Below, in pieces: positions 51,191-60,679 of a stretch of DNA of 64,000 bases. The position numbers and the translations under genes are program-made. The DNA is from Gammaproteobacteria bacterium UBA7803. Lineage in GTDB: Bacteria > Pseudomonadota > Gammaproteobacteria > Pseudomonadales > Azotimanducaceae. Location: positions 1 through 64,000 of the forward strand of contig DLCH01000057.1 in NCBI GenBank assembly GCA_002480525.1, written 5' to 3'. The notes under the pieces were generated by a model, which did no database searches, was not told where the DNA came from, and was given only the letters and a program-made list of their open reading frames with translations. Positions within the stretch are counted from its first letter, which is position 1. Each line of letters opens with the position of its first letter.

Positions 51191-51985
51191 ATGATCGTCG
51201 AGCAGATCTGGACGGGAAACGCCTATCGCAACTTCAACTATCTGATCGCCTGCCCCGAGAGCGGCGAGGCGCTGGCCGTCGATCCACTGGACCACGAGAA
51301 ATGCCTCGCCCGGGCCCGGGAACGGGGCTGGGACATCACCCAGGTGCTGAACACCCACGAGCATCCCGATCACACCGGCGGCAACGGCCCGATGATCGAG
51401 GCGACCGGTGCGAAGCTGCTGGCCCATGCCAATGCGGGCAGGCGAATCCAGGGGGTCGACCGGGGGCTCTCTGCGGGGGACGTCATCCAGGTGGGCCGCC
51501 GCGTCGAACTGCTCACGCTGGACACGCCCGGCCACACCATGTGCCACGTCTGCTTGCTGTCGAAGACCGACACGCCGGCATTGATCTCCGGTGACACGCT
51601 GTTCAACGCCGGGGCAGGGAACTGCCACAACGGCGGCCATCCGGAGGAGCTCTACGAGACCTTCGCCAATCAGCTCGCGACGCTGCCCGAGGACACCCTG
51701 ATCTATCCCGGGCACGACTACATCACCAACAATCTCGCCTTCACGCTGGATCGGGAGCCGGACAACGGCAGAGCCCGGGAACTGCTCGACGACCTCGAGG
51801 CGGACCACGATCCCGACCATGCGCTGGTGACCAGCCTCGCGCTCGAGAAGGAGGTGAACACGTTCTTCCGGCTGCGCAGCCCGTCCGTGATCGCCGAGCT
51901 CAGGAAGTCGTTTCCCGATCTGCCCGACGAGCCATCGCCGCGGGAGGTGTTCCTGCGTCTGCGGGAGCTGAGGAACGGCTGGTAG
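51191..51985 (+). CDS. metallo-beta-lactamase fold hydrolase, glyoxalase II-like
   Basis: 264 residues. The zinc motif THEHPDHTGGN (HxHxDH) is near residue 57, followed by GHTMCHV near 115, SGDTLFNAGAGNCHNGG near 140 and YPGHDYITNN near 178, the full glyoxalase II ligand set. The C-terminal helical region with FFRLRSPSVI matches hydroxyacylglutathione hydrolases or persulfide-dioxygenase-like relatives. ATG with GGGAGAGTGC upstream. No operon partner. Confidence 0.85.
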   Translation: MIVEQIWTGNAYRNFNYLIACPESGEALAVDPLDHEKCLARARERGWDITQVLNTHEHPDHTGGNGPMIEATGAKLLAHANAGRRIQGVDRGLSAGDVIQVGRRVELLTLDTPGHTMCHVCLLSKTDTPALISGDTLFNAGAGNCHNGGHPEELYETFANQLATLPEDTLIYPGHDYITNNLAFTLDREPDNGRARELLDDLEADHDPDHALVTSLALEKEVNTFFRLRSPSVIAELRKSFPDLPDEPSPREVFLRLRELRNGW

Positions 51986-51994
51986 GCAGGCTGC

Positions 51995-52147
51995 TCAGAA
52001 GACGCGGCCTTCCAGGGGGCCGATGACGATCCAGTCGACGGCCGCCGCCACCAGGGCGAGCAGGACGACGATGCCGGCGAGGATGCCGAGCAGGCGCCAG
52101 CCGTGGAAGGATTTTTCGGGGGTGGGGGTGTCGTGTTGGTCGGGCAT
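51995..52147 (-). CDS. 50-residue single-span membrane protein
   Basis: A short ORF reading MPDQHDTPTPEKSFHGW then one hydrophobic segment (LLGILAGIVVLLALVAAAV) and DWIVIGPLEGRVF. A polar N-tail, one membrane helix and a short C-tail make it a plausible small inner-membrane protein. It is convergent with the MBL hydrolase, with 9 bp between stop codons. Shine-Dalgarno weak. Coding-like codon use and a clean ATG-to-TGA frame support it, but it is unproven. Confidence 0.5.
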   Translation of the reverse strand: MPDQHDTPTPEKSFHGWRLLGILAGIVVLLALVAAAVDWIVIGPLEGRVF

Positions 52148-52260
52148 CGGGTCTGAACAGCGTACTCAGTTGAAGAGAGGGTATCGCCTGCGGGTTCGGC
52201 GCGTCCATCGGCGCGGCCCGCGGACGCGCTGGCCCGGGAAGACTGATTCGCGCTGCGGGA

Positions 52261-52324
52261 GCAGCGCTCACCCCTTTGGGGCGCTGCCGCTATGCGGCAG
52301 CGTCCAAAATCGCTCTGCGATTTT
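52261..52324. repeat. tandem hairpins beside tRNA-Arg
   Basis: Two perfect stem-loops: CGCTGCCGC-TAT-GCGGCAGCG (52282-52302) and AAAATCGC-TCT-GCGATTTT (52306-52324). The GCGCTGC at 52281-52287 can also pair with GCAGCGC at 52261-52267, giving a mutually exclusive alternative fold. No protein is encoded through this stretch. It may be part of a structured RNA ending at the terminator 52363-52410, or a repeat element. Confidence 0.55.
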
Positions 52325-52362
52325 GTCGAACTGCGGAGCTCTCGTGGAGCCCAGGGCGGGTC

Positions 52363-52410
52363 AGCTACGAAAAAGGGGCCGCGCTTGCGCGAGGCCCCTT
52401 TTTCGTAGCT
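52363..52410. terminator. bidirectional intrinsic terminator downstream of tRNA-Arg
   Basis: An 18-bp perfect inverted repeat (52363-52380 and 52393-52410) with GGGGCC/GGCCCC stem ends next to runs of five A and five T, and a 12-nt loop that itself contains GCGC-TT-GCGC. It begins right after the tRNA CCA on the minus strand and gives a U-rich end in both directions. Confidence 0.85.
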
Positions 52411-52486
52411 GGCGCGCCCGGGAAGATTCGAACTCCCGACCTTGCGGTTCGTAGCCGCACGCTCTATCCAACTGAGCTACGGGCGC
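52410..52486 (-). tRNA. tRNA-Arg (ACG anticodon)
   Basis: A 77-nt gene on the minus strand. The acceptor stem GCGCCCG pairs with CGGGCGC, the D-arm has TAGCTCAGTTGGATAGAGC, and the anticodon stem TGCGG/CCGCA holds the loop CTACGAA, so the anticodon is ACG (wobble A normally edited to inosine; reads CGU/CGC/CGA). The T-arm GTTCGAATC is standard and CCA is encoded. Followed by a strong terminator. Confidence 0.96.
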
Positions 52487-52607
52487 GTGAAGGGCGCGTA
52501 TTATCTGGAAGGCCCGGGGGCGCGTCAAGGAAGTGCAGGCCCCCGGGAGCCGGGCCGGGCGGGTCCGGTTGCACGCCCCGGCCGGGCCGGGCCGGTATAC
52601 TGCGGTC

Positions 52608-52838
52608 ATGATGAACGAACTGTTCGTACAGGGCCTGGAACTCATGCTCGTGGGCATGGGCACGGTGTTCGTGTTTCTCACGCTGCTGGTGCTGGCGACC
52701 GCGGCCATGTCACGGCTGGTGCAGCGGTTCGAGGGGCGGCATCCCGCGGACGCGTCCGCGGTCGCGTCCGCACCCGCCGACGAATCCGAAGAGGTGGCGG
52801 CCATTGCCGCCGCCCTGACCCTGCACCGGCGCCGTTGA
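52608..52838 (+). CDS. oadG: oxaloacetate decarboxylase gamma subunit
   Basis: 76 residues, the small membrane anchor of the Na+-pumping decarboxylase. One N-terminal membrane helix (about 7-33, [22 protein letters not shown]) with the OadG pattern GMGTVFVFL, followed by an acidic, Ala/Pro-rich tail. The C-terminus is basic (LHRRR); no obvious His-rich zinc tail. ATG at 52608 (or the next Met codon). A TATACT at 52596-52601 is too close to the ATG to serve as a usual -10 for a leadered mRNA. Followed by oadA after 67 bp. Confidence 0.88.
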   Translation: MMNELFVQGLELMLVGMGTVFVFLTLLVLATAAMSRLVQRFEGRHPADASAVASAPADESEEVAAIAAALTLHRRR

Positions 52839-52905
52839 GCCGCCGGCGGCCCGGCGAGCCGCCGTCCGGCCGGGCGTTGCCACCACGGATCGAGGAGCCA
52901 ATGGC

Positions 52906-54702
52906 ATGACTGAACGCAAGCCTCTGGGCATCACCGAACTCGTGCTGCGGGATGCGCATCAGAGCCTGCTCGCCACCCGGATGCGAATCGACGACATGCT
53001 GCCCGCCGCGGAGATGCTCGACCGGGTGGGTTTCTGGTCCATGGAGTCCTGGGGCGGCGCCACCTTCGACGCCTGCATCCGCTACCTCGGCGAGGACCCG
53101 TGGGAGCGCATCCGCCGACTGAAGGCGGCGATGCCCAACACGCCGCAGCAGATGCTGTTCCGCGGGCAGAACATTCTCGGCTACCGCCACTATGCCGACG
53201 ACGTGGTGCGCAAGTTCGTGGAGCGGGCCGCGGTGAACGGCGTGGACGTGTTCCGCATCTTCGACGCCATGAACGACATGCGTAATCTCGAGACCGCCAT
53301 CCGGGCGACCCTCGAGGTCGAGCGTCATGCCCAGGGCACCATTTCCTACACGGTCAGCCCGGTGCATACCGTCGATCTGTGGGTCGATCTGGCGCGCCGC
53401 ATCGAGGACATGGGCGCCCACTCGATCTGCATCAAGGACATGGCCGGCCTGCTGCGTCCCTACGTGGCGTTCGAGCTGGTCAGCAGGCTCAAGGAAACGC
53501 TGTCGATCCCTGTGCACATGCAGTGTCATGCGACCACCGGCCTGTCCACGGCGACCTACCTCAAGGCCATCGAGGCCGGCATCGACAACGTCGACTGCGC
53601 GGTGTCCTCCATGAGCATGACCTACGGGCATTCGGCCACCGAGTCGCTGGTGGCGATTCTCGAAGGCACCGAGCGCGACACGGGCCTCGACATCACGCTG
53701 CTCGAGGAGATCGCCGCCTACTTCCGCCAGGTGCGCCGCAAGTACGCGCGGTTCGAAGGGTCGCTGCGGGGGGTCGACTCGAGAATCCTGGTGGCCCAGG
53801 TGCCCGGCGGCATGCTCACCAACTTGGAGAATCAGCTGCGCGAGCAGAACGCCACGGACCGGCTCGACGAGGTGCTCGAGGAGATTCCACGGGTGCGTGA
53901 GGATCTCGGCTACATTCCGCTGGTGACGCCGACCTCCCAGATCGTCGGCACTCAGGCGGTGATCAACGTGCTCACCGGAAAACGCTACGGCAGCATCACC
54001 CGGGAGACCGAAGGGGTGCTCAAGGGCGAATACGGCGCGACGCCGGCGCCGCTGAACGCGGCGCTGCAGGCGCGGGTGCTCGACGGCGCCGAGCCGGTCA
54101 CCGGACGACCTGCGGATCGCCTCGAGCCCGAGCTCGACGCCCTGACGACGGAGCTGAAGGGCCTCGCCCGGGAGCGCAGCATCGAGCTGGCCGAGTCGGT
54201 GGTCGACGACGTGCTGACCTACGCGCTGTTTCCCCAGGTGGGGCTCAGGTTCCTCGAGCATCGTGGCGACGCCTCGGCCTTCGAGCCGCCGCCGGACGCC
54301 CCGGCCCCGGAGGGCGGCGCCGTCCGCGAGGGCCGGGCGGCTCCGGACGGCGCCGGGCGCGGGCCGGCCACCTACGACGTCAAGGTCAACGGCCGGGCCT
54401 ACCGGGTCGAAGTGGCGGAATCCGGCGAGATCGCGTCGGCGTCGCCCGGCGGCGAGGCGCCGGAGCCGTCCGGCGACCGGAGCGGCGGCGGTGACGTCGT
54501 CCCCGCGGGCCTGGCCGGGACGGTGCTGAAGGTGCTGGTCGGGGTGGGTGACCGGGTCGACGCCGGCCAGGCGGTGCTGGTGCTGGAGGCCATGAAGATG
54601 GAGACCGAGATCAGCGCGCCCCGGGACGGCGAGATCACGGCGATCCACGTGGCCGTCGGCGACGCCGTCGCCACCGGTGACGCGCTGGTCACGATCGGCT
54701 GA
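52906..54702 (+). CDS. oadA: oxaloacetate decarboxylase alpha subunit, biotin-containing
   Basis: 598 residues. The carboxyltransferase TIM barrel begins [19 protein letters not shown] near residue 6, with [11 protein letters not shown] near 180 and [12 protein letters not shown] (metal site) near 205. A conserved PYC_OADA domain follows, then an Ala/Pro/Gly-rich linker (about 450-520) and the biotinyl domain with the AMKM acceptor Lys near residue 565. It transfers the C4 carboxyl of oxaloacetate to biotin. ATG with GAGGAGCC upstream. Confidence 0.95.
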   Translation: MTERKPLGITELVLRDAHQSLLATRMRIDDMLPAAEMLDRVGFWSMESWGGATFDACIRYLGEDPWERIRRLKAAMPNTPQQMLFRGQNILGYRHYADDVVRKFVERAAVNGVDVFRIFDAMNDMRNLETAIRATLEVERHAQGTISYTVSPVHTVDLWVDLARRIEDMGAHSICIKDMAGLLRPYVAFELVSRLKETLSIPVHMQCHATTGLSTATYLKAIEAGIDNVDCAVSSMSMTYGHSATESLVAILEGTERDTGLDITLLEEIAAYFRQVRRKYARFEGSLRGVDSRILVAQVPGGMLTNLENQLREQNATDRLDEVLEEIPRVREDLGYIPLVTPTSQIVGTQAVINVLTGKRYGSITRETEGVLKGEYGATPAPLNAALQARVLDGAEPVTGRPADRLEPELDALTTELKGLARERSIELAESVVDDVLTYALFPQVGLRFLEHRGDASAFEPPPDAPAPEGGAVREGRAAPDGAGRGPATYDVKVNGRAYRVEVAESGEIASASPGGEAPEPSGDRSGGGDVVPAGLAGTVLKVLVGVGDRVDAGQAVLVLEAMKMETEISAPRDGEITAIHVAVGDAVATGDALVTIG

Positions 54703-54708
54703 CGCCCC

Positions 54709-55842
54709 GTGGAGCTGATCGCCGAACTGTGGGCCGCCTCCGGGCTCCATCAGATGACCTGGGGCCAGTTCGCCATGATCCTGGTGGGCGGCGTGCTGCT
54801 GTATCTCGCCATCGTGCGGCGCTTCGAGCCGCTGCTGCTGGTCACCATCGGTTTCGGCGGCATTCTCAGCAACATCCCCGGGGTCGAGATCGCCACCGGC
54901 GACGGCCTGCTGCATCTGGCCTACGTGGTCGGCATCGAGTCGGGCGCCTTTCCCCTCATCATCTTCATGGGGGTCGGCGCGCTGACGGATTTCGGCCCGC
55001 TGCTCGCCAACCCGAAGACCCTGTTCCTCGGCGCGGCGGCTCAGTTCGGCATCTTCGCGACGCTGCTCGGCGCGCTCGGGCTGTCGAGTCTGGGCGTGTT
55101 CGACTTCTCCGTCCGGGAGGCGGCGGCCATCGGCATCATCGGCGGCGCCGACGGGCCCACCGCCATCTACGTGGCGGGCATCCTGGCGCCGGAGCTGCTC
55201 GGCGCGATCGCCGTGGCGGCCTACTCCTACATGGCCCTGGTGCCGCTGATTCAGCCACCCATCATGCGCCTGCTCACCACCGAGGCCGAGCGCGCCCTGG
55301 AGATGCGTCAGCTCCGCAGCGTGTCCCGCACCGAGCGGGTACTGTTCCCGCTGCTGCTGCTGCTGCTGGTGGCGCTGCTGCTGCCCTCGGCGGCGCCGCT
55401 GCTGGGCATGTTCTGCTTCGGCAACCTGATGCGCGAGTGCGGGGTGGTCGATCGTCTGTCGGAGACCACCCAGACCTCGCTGATCAACATCGTCACCATC
55501 TTTCTCGGTCTCGCCGTCGGCTCGAAGCTGTCGGCCGGCCAGTTCCTCGTGCCGAGTACCCTGGGCATTCTCGTTCTGGGCATGGTGGCGTTCGCCATCG
55601 GCACCGCCAGCGGCGTGCTCATGGCCAAGCTCATGAACCGGTTCTCCAGGGAGCCGATCAACCCCCTGATCGGCGCTGCGGGTGTCTCGGCCGTGCCGAT
55701 GGCGGCGCGGGTCGCCAACCGGGTCGGCCTGGAGTCGAACCGCCACAACTACCTGCTGATGCACGCCATGGGCCCCAACGTCGCCGGCGTCATCGGCTCG
55801 GCGGTGGCGGCGGGCATCATGATCCTGTTCGCCGGCGGCTGA
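54709..55842 (+). CDS. oadB: oxaloacetate decarboxylase beta subunit, Na+ pump
   Basis: 377 residues, polytopic, with about 9 or more spans. The conserved region [27 protein letters not shown] (around residues 125-150) contains the Asp in GGADGPT needed for Na+ transport and carboxybiotin decarboxylation; [23 protein letters not shown] near the end is also conserved. It decarboxylates carboxybiotin and exports Na+. GTG start 6 bp after oadA, so the G-A-B operon order is complete. Confidence 0.95.
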   Translation: MELIAELWAASGLHQMTWGQFAMILVGGVLLYLAIVRRFEPLLLVTIGFGGILSNIPGVEIATGDGLLHLAYVVGIESGAFPLIIFMGVGALTDFGPLLANPKTLFLGAAAQFGIFATLLGALGLSSLGVFDFSVREAAAIGIIGGADGPTAIYVAGILAPELLGAIAVAAYSYMALVPLIQPPIMRLLTTEAERALEMRQLRSVSRTERVLFPLLLLLLVALLLPSAAPLLGMFCFGNLMRECGVVDRLSETTQTSLINIVTIFLGLAVGSKLSAGQFLVPSTLGILVLGMVAFAIGTASGVLMAKLMNRFSREPINPLIGAAGVSAVPMAARVANRVGLESNRHNYLLMHAMGPNVAGVIGSAVAAGIMILFAGG

Positions 55843-55935
55843 TCGTGGAGATTTGCTGAAGGTCGTCCGGCGGGCCGGCCCGCAACGGCGGCGGCTGCTA
55901 AACTCGAGGGTTTGTGCTGCGCCTTCGGGTCTCGA

Positions 55936-58314
55936 ATGAAACGCCTCTTTCTGTGGAGCGCCATCGCCGGCGCGCTGAGCCTGCCCGCGGCGGCCGATGA
56001 CGGTCTCGAGCTGCGTCTGAACGACGGCGGCGCGCTGGTGCTGCCGCGCTTCGATCAGCGCGAGGTGGACATCAGCGTGGACGGCCGCCTCGACGAGCCC
56101 CAATGGGCGCAGGCGCCGGTGGTGGAAGCGTTCCGGGTCATCGAGCCCGAGTCTCTCCAGGAACCGGCCTATCGCACCCGGCTGCGCATGTTCTACACCG
56201 ACCGCGGCCTGTACGTGTCCTTCGACAACGAGCAGCCGTCCGACACCATCATCCAGCGGCTCTCCCAGCGGGACGACGGCGGGCTCAACCGGGATTCCGT
56301 CTCGTTCACCCTCGATACTTCGGGGACGGGGCGCTACGGCTACTGGATGAACCTGGCGCTGGGCAACAACCAGATCGACGGCACGATTCTGCCGGAGCGC
56401 CAGTACAGCCGCGACTGGGACGGCGCCTGGTACGGCGGCACCACCCGGCACGAGCGCGGCTGGTCCGCCGAGTTCTTCGTGCCGTGGTCGCAGATGGCGA
56501 TGCCCCAGGAAGGCGAGCGCCGCACCATCGGCATGTACGCGTCCCGCAAGGTGGCGCATCTGGATCAGCGCTGGGCCTGGCCGCCGCTGCCGCGGTCCCG
56601 TGCCCGGTTCATGAGTGACCTGCAGCCGCTGGTGCTCGAGGCGGTCAACCCTAAGCAGCAGTGGAGCCTGTTTCCGTTCACCTCGATGACCCTGGACCGG
56701 GTGGCGGAGGATGCCCGCTACAAGGCCGGCTTCGACGTGTTCTGGCGGCCGTCGTCGAACTTCCAGGTCACCGCCACGGTGAATCCGGACTTCGGCAACG
56801 TCGAGTCCGACGACGTGATCGTCAACCTCTCGGCGCTGGAGACGTTCTATCCGGAGAAGCGGCTGTTCTTCCTCGAGGGGCAGGAGGTGTTCGTCGCCGC
56901 GCCGCGGGCGCGCTGGGACGACCCGGTGACGCTGGTGAACACCCGGCGCATCGGCGGCCCGGCCCGGCCGCTGGCGCTCGAGGGCGACGTCAGCTTTCCG
57001 GTTCAAGAGCTGGGACAGCCGTCGGAGCTGTTCGGCGCCGTGAAGGCGACCGGCCAGACCGGCACCCTGCGGTACGGTCTGCTCGCGGCCGCGGAGGAGG
57101 ACGTGAAGCTGTACGCCACCGACGGCCGGCGTTTCGTCCAGGACGGCCGGGACTTCGGCGTGGCGCGCCTGCTTCACGAGGCCAACGACGGCGGCGCCTA
57201 TCGGGCCTTCGGCTGGCTCGGCACCGTGACCGCTCATGCGGACGGCGACGCGGTGGTGAACGGCGTGGACTTCCACGCGCTCACCGCCGACGGCCGCTGG
57301 AAGTACGACGGCCAGCTCATGGCGTCCGACGTCGACGGCGTCGGTAGGGGCTACGGCGGCTTTGTCGACGTGCAGCACACGCCCCGGTCCGGCTTGCGCT
57401 ACACCGCCAACCTGGCCCACTACGACGACGGGCTGCAGATCAACGACCTGGGCTACCTGGCGCGCAACGACGCGACGGACGTGCGCCTGGGGCTCGACTG
57501 GGTCGCCTCGCCGGGCGGTCTCGTCCGGGACTTCGAGATCAAGCCGTTCCTGCGGTACCAGCGAAACGGCGAGGGTCTGATGACCCGCGCCGGCATCGGC
57601 TCGCGCTTCGAGCTGACGCTGGACGGGCTGGACCGCATCGAATCGCGGGTGGCGTTCTATCCGGCGCGCTACGAGGATCTCAACAGCTTCGGCAACGGCA
57701 CCTACCGGATCGAGCCGCGGCCGGCGCTGTCGCTGCTGTACCGGACGGACACCTCCCGGCCCCTGAGCCTGTTCGTCGAGACCGACTATCAGGGCGACGG
57801 CATCGACGGCTACCACTGGCGCCACCGCGCCGGCCTGGACTGGCGTCCCGTCGACCGGCTCAACCTGCACGTCGAGAGCGCCTACGCGCGCCGCGACGGC
57901 TGGCTGCTCCATCAGGAGGCGCGCAACATGACGGCCTTCGGCGCGGAGGAGTGGCAGCCCAAGGTCAACCTGGATTTCTTCCTGTCGGCCAGGCAGCAGT
58001 TCCGGCTGGCGTTCCAGTGGGTGGGCATCAAGGCCGCCGAGCAGCGCTTCTACCAGGTGCCGGCCGACCCCGGCGACCTGGTCGAGACGGCGCGGCCGGA
58101 CGACGTGCCCGACGACTTCACCGTGTCGCAGCTCAACGTGCAGATGCGCTACCGCTGGCAGATCGCGCCGCTGTCGGATCTGTTCCTGGTCTATACCCGC
58201 AACGGTCTGGGCGGCGCCGACGATCGATCCTTCGGCGACCTGGTGTCCACGGCCTGGCAGGAACCCATCGGCGACCAGCTCGTGCTGAAGCTGCGCTACC
58301 GGCTCGGCTCCTGA
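55936..58314 (+). CDS. DUF5916 outer-membrane protein with CBM9-like N-terminal domain
   Basis: 792 residues. Signal peptide (KRLFLWSAIAGALSLPAAAD), a CBM9-like beta-sandwich (about 40-210: DISVDGRLDEPQWAQAPVVEAF) and then a DUF5916 region marked by ATVNPDFGNVESDDVIVNLSALETFYPEKRLFFLEG near 295. The rest is a long series of amphipathic strands likely to form a barrel, ending LKLRYRLGS. Function unknown; family members are often outer-membrane proteins near peptide or polysaccharide genes. ATG at 55936; no strong Shine-Dalgarno. Confidence 0.82.
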   Translation: MKRLFLWSAIAGALSLPAAADDGLELRLNDGGALVLPRFDQREVDISVDGRLDEPQWAQAPVVEAFRVIEPESLQEPAYRTRLRMFYTDRGLYVSFDNEQPSDTIIQRLSQRDDGGLNRDSVSFTLDTSGTGRYGYWMNLALGNNQIDGTILPERQYSRDWDGAWYGGTTRHERGWSAEFFVPWSQMAMPQEGERRTIGMYASRKVAHLDQRWAWPPLPRSRARFMSDLQPLVLEAVNPKQQWSLFPFTSMTLDRVAEDARYKAGFDVFWRPSSNFQVTATVNPDFGNVESDDVIVNLSALETFYPEKRLFFLEGQEVFVAAPRARWDDPVTLVNTRRIGGPARPLALEGDVSFPVQELGQPSELFGAVKATGQTGTLRYGLLAAAEEDVKLYATDGRRFVQDGRDFGVARLLHEANDGGAYRAFGWLGTVTAHADGDAVVNGVDFHALTADGRWKYDGQLMASDVDGVGRGYGGFVDVQHTPRSGLRYTANLAHYDDGLQINDLGYLARNDATDVRLGLDWVASPGGLVRDFEIKPFLRYQRNGEGLMTRAGIGSRFELTLDGLDRIESRVAFYPARYEDLNSFGNGTYRIEPRPALSLLYRTDTSRPLSLFVETDYQGDGIDGYHWRHRAGLDWRPVDRLNLHVESAYARRDGWLLHQEARNMTAFGAEEWQPKVNLDFFLSARQQFRLAFQWVGIKAAEQRFYQVPADPGDLVETARPDDVPDDFTVSQLNVQMRYRWQIAPLSDLFLVYTRNGLGGADDRSFGDLVSTAWQEPIGDQLVLKLRYRLGS

Positions 58315-58363
58315 GCCATGGCCGGCCCGATCGCGCCGGGCACCTGATACACTGGCGCGCCGT

Positions 58364-58438
58364 GGCCTCGTAGTTCAACGGATAGAACGGCCGCCTCCTA
58401 AGCGGCAGATCCAGGTTCGATTCCTGGCGGGGCTACCA
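58364..58438 (+). tRNA. tRNA-Arg (CCT anticodon)
   Basis: A 75-nt gene. Acceptor GGCCTCG pairs with CGGGGCT (first pair G:U), D-arm TAGTTCAACGGATAGAAC, anticodon stem GCCGC/GCGGC with loop CTCCTAA (anticodon CCT, reads AGG), T-arm AGGTTCGATTCCT, encoded CCA. The layout mirrors enterobacterial tRNA-Arg(CCU). It lies between the DUF5916 gene and a convergent small gene. Confidence 0.95.
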
Positions 58439-58469
58439 CTGCCGATTCCGCTTCCGTATCCGCTGCCGG

Positions 58470-58844
58470 TCAGCGCTCGTTGATCCAGCGCCAGGCCTCG
58501 CCGGGGTCTCTGATGATGCGCAGGGTGCTCTCGTCGTGCTGGCCGGCGTAGGCCTGGAAGATCCGGGAGATGCCGTAGTGCAGGTCGCTGCCCACCAGCA
58601 GCGCCATGCGCGCGAAGCGGCGCTGGCCCGGCTGGCCGAATCCGGCGAAGGTGCGCACGGCGTCGCCGCTGACGCCGATGGCCGAGGTGCGGCGGGTGTC
58701 GAACAGCAGGTGCAGACCGGGGTGGTAGTGCGTCGATTCGGCCACGCGCTGGCGATGGTGCAGCAGGTCGTCCATCGTCAGCCTGCCGTGGGCGACGGAA
58801 ACCAGCAGGCCCCGCTGGGGCATGAATCGCATTCTGATGGGCAT
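58470..58844 (-). CDS. STAS-like small protein
   Basis: 124 residues. Sequence begins PIRMRFMPQRGLLVSVAHGRLTMDDLLHHRQRVAE and contains LHLLFDTRRTSAIGVSGDAVRTFAGFG, resembling the STAS/SpoIIAA-like fold (strand, DTR loop, helix). It ends IIRDPGEAWRWINER. Such proteins are commonly scored as hypothetical. The ATG at 58844 has GATGCCC-type weak upstream. No operon partner; convergent with tRNA-Arg(CCT). Confidence 0.65.
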   Translation of the reverse strand: MPIRMRFMPQRGLLVSVAHGRLTMDDLLHHRQRVAESTHYHPGLHLLFDTRRTSAIGVSGDAVRTFAGFGQPGQRRFARMALLVGSDLHYGISRIFQAYAGQHDESTLRIIRDPGEAWRWINER

Positions 58845-59069
58845 CTTCGACTCGCGCTGCGCTGCCTCGACGCTGACCCTCGTCCCAGGACTGTAACCGC
58901 CGGTTCGGCCGGTTGCAGCAATTAGGTTCCGAAGGACTCAATCACCCGCCGCCGCCGATTCCCCGCGTTTCGCGGGCCGTCGTCCTACGGTGGCCGCGGG
59001 GGTCGGCTTGCTTCGCCGGGGAGGGTGGCCGAATATGATTCCGGGACACTCATGGCCGGGAGCGAACGC

Positions 59070-59384
59070 ATGGTGTCTCCGATCTCTGTCGTCGTGGCGG
59101 CGCTGGCCGTCGCACCGTCGGGCGCCGCCGCAGACTGTGACTGTCTGTGTGTCGACGGTGAGCCGCAGACGGTGTGTGTCAGCGCGCAGGCCCTCCGGTC
59201 CACGCCGGGGCTGTGCCGGTTCAGGCCGGACGTGCAATGTTCGCCGTCCGCCGCGGCGGGGCCGCGACGAACCTACGACGCGCCGGTCGACGGCGTCACC
59301 GGCTGCCGGGACGCCAGCGTCCAGAGCCCGGCCACCGGCCAGCGGATCACAGCCAGGGTGTGCGATCTCGATCCGGACCGGTAA
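59070..59384 (+). CDS. secreted cysteine-rich small protein
   Basis: 104 residues. Start at 59070 with GGGAGCG upstream. Signal peptide SPISVVVAALAVAPSGAAAD followed by a Cys-rich mature chain: CDCLC, TVC, LCRF, QCS, GC and VC (nine cysteines in about 80 residues), so an oxidised, disulfide-stabilised periplasmic or secreted protein is likely. No family recognised. It stands alone, 69 bp before the CoA-transferase gene. Confidence 0.6.
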   Translation: MVSPISVVVAALAVAPSGAAADCDCLCVDGEPQTVCVSAQALRSTPGLCRFRPDVQCSPSAAAGPRRTYDAPVDGVTGCRDASVQSPATGQRITARVCDLDPDR

Positions 59385-59452
59385 CACAGGCAGTGGCGGG
59401 CCGGCCGCCGGCGGGGTCGACGGGGCAACTGGGCGAAGGGGAGGCTGCGTGC

Positions 59453-60679
59453 ATGGCTGACGGGACAGGAAAGCGCGCCGGACCGCTGCAGGACGTGACC
59501 GTCATCGACTGCACGATGGCGCTGGCAGGGCCGTTCGGCACCGCGATCCTCGCGGATCTCGGCGCCGACGTCATCAAGGTGGAGCCGCCGACGGGCGACA
59601 TGAGCCGCGGCACGCCTCCGCATCCGCCCGACTTCGCGACGCCGTCGTCGTCGCGCCAGGCCGGCTGCGACTACGGCGGCTACTTCGCCAGCATCAACCG
59701 CAACAAGCGCAGCATCCGGCTCGACCTCAAGGACCCGGCGGACCGGGAGACGCTGCTCAAGCTGTGCGAGCGGGCGGACGCGCTGGTGGAGAACGCCCGG
59801 GCCGGCGTGATGGACCGCCTCGGCTGCGGCTACGAGACGGTGTCGGCGCGCAACCCGCGGATCGTTTACGGCGCCATTCGCGGGTTCGGCGACCCGCGGA
59901 CCGGAGAGAGCCCGTACGCGGGCTGGCCCGCCTTCGACATCGTCGCCCAGAGCATGGGCGGGCTCGCCCACATCACCGGCCCGGAGGGCGGCCAGGGCTA
60001 TCCGGCGGGCGCCAGCGTCGGCGACCTGTATCCCGGCACCCTGCTCGCGCTCGGGGTGGTGTCCGCGGTGCATCGGGCCCGGGTCACCGGCGAGGGGCAG
60101 TTCTTCGACGTCGGCATGTACGACGCCATGGTGTTTCTCTGCGAGACCGTGATCGCCAACTACGGCTACGACGGCACGGTGCTCGGGTCCCGCGGTTCCG
60201 GCCATCCCAATCTCTGCCCCTTCGACATCTATCCGGCGGCGGACGGCGGCGTGGCGATCGCGGCGCCGCGGCCGGCCCATTGGTCGGCGCTGTGCCGCGC
60301 CATGGGTCGGGAGGATCTGATCGACGATCCGCGCAGCCGGGACGTGCGGGCGCGCGCCGCCAACCGGGCGTTCGTCAACGCCGTGCTGGTCGAGTGGACC
60401 AGCGGTCGGACCCGCCAGCAGGTGGTGGACGCGCTCGGCGGTGAGGTGCCGTGCGGGCCGGTGAACACCGCCGTCGATCTGTTCGCCGACCCCCATCTGG
60501 CGGCCCGGGGCATGATCCGGGAGATCGCCCTGCCGGGGGACAATCCGGCCGTGAAGATCGCCGGGCCGCCCCTCAAGTTCAGCCGCACGCCCGCGGACAT
60601 CTACCGGCGGCCGCCCCGGCTCGACGAGCATCGGGCCGAGATACTGGCCCAGTTCGGCCTGGCAGCGAACGACGGGTGA
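59453..60679 (+). CDS. CaiB/BaiF-family (type III) CoA transferase
   Basis: 408 residues. Type III CoA-transferase motifs: VIDCTMALAGPFGTAILADLGADVIKVEPP near residue 18, with NRNKRSIRLDLKDP near 82, LVENARAGVMDRLG near 112 and PAFDIVAQSMGGLAHITG near 162. The catalytic Asp expected near GDLYPG is present (VGDLYPG). It moves CoA between carboxylic acids; substrate unknown. ATG with AAGGGGAGG. Its stop overlaps the next gene (GTGA), an unusual partner for a glycosyltransferase-like gene. Confidence 0.85.
   Translation: MADGTGKRAGPLQDVTVIDCTMALAGPFGTAILADLGADVIKVEPPTGDMSRGTPPHPPDFATPSSSRQAGCDYGGYFASINRNKRSIRLDLKDPADRETLLKLCERADALVENARAGVMDRLGCGYETVSARNPRIVYGAIRGFGDPRTGESPYAGWPAFDIVAQSMGGLAHITGPEGGQGYPAGASVGDLYPGTLLALGVVSAVHRARVTGEGQFFDVGMYDAMVFLCETVIANYGYDGTVLGSRGSGHPNLCPFDIYPAADGGVAIAAPRPAHWSALCRAMGREDLIDDPRSRDVRARAANRAFVNAVLVEWTSGRTRQQVVDALGGEVPCGPVNTAVDLFADPHLAARGMIREIALPGDNPAVKIAGPPLKFSRTPADIYRRPPRLDEHRAEILAQFGLAANDG

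Noticed and set aside
52276..52611. 111-residue plus-strand frame across hairpins and tRNA
   Set aside because: It runs through the terminator and the complement of tRNA-Arg(ACG), so it cannot be a real gene.
52678..57912. 1744-residue open frame on the minus strand
   Set aside because: It is antisense to oadA, oadB and the DUF5916 gene, which have clear family motifs. High GC leaves antisense frames open; its sequence is low-complexity His/Arg/Gly with no domain.
52410..58438. Genomic island between the two tRNA-Arg genes
   Set aside because: The interval holds housekeeping-type oadGAB and shows no integrase, direct repeat of a tRNA end or compositional break.
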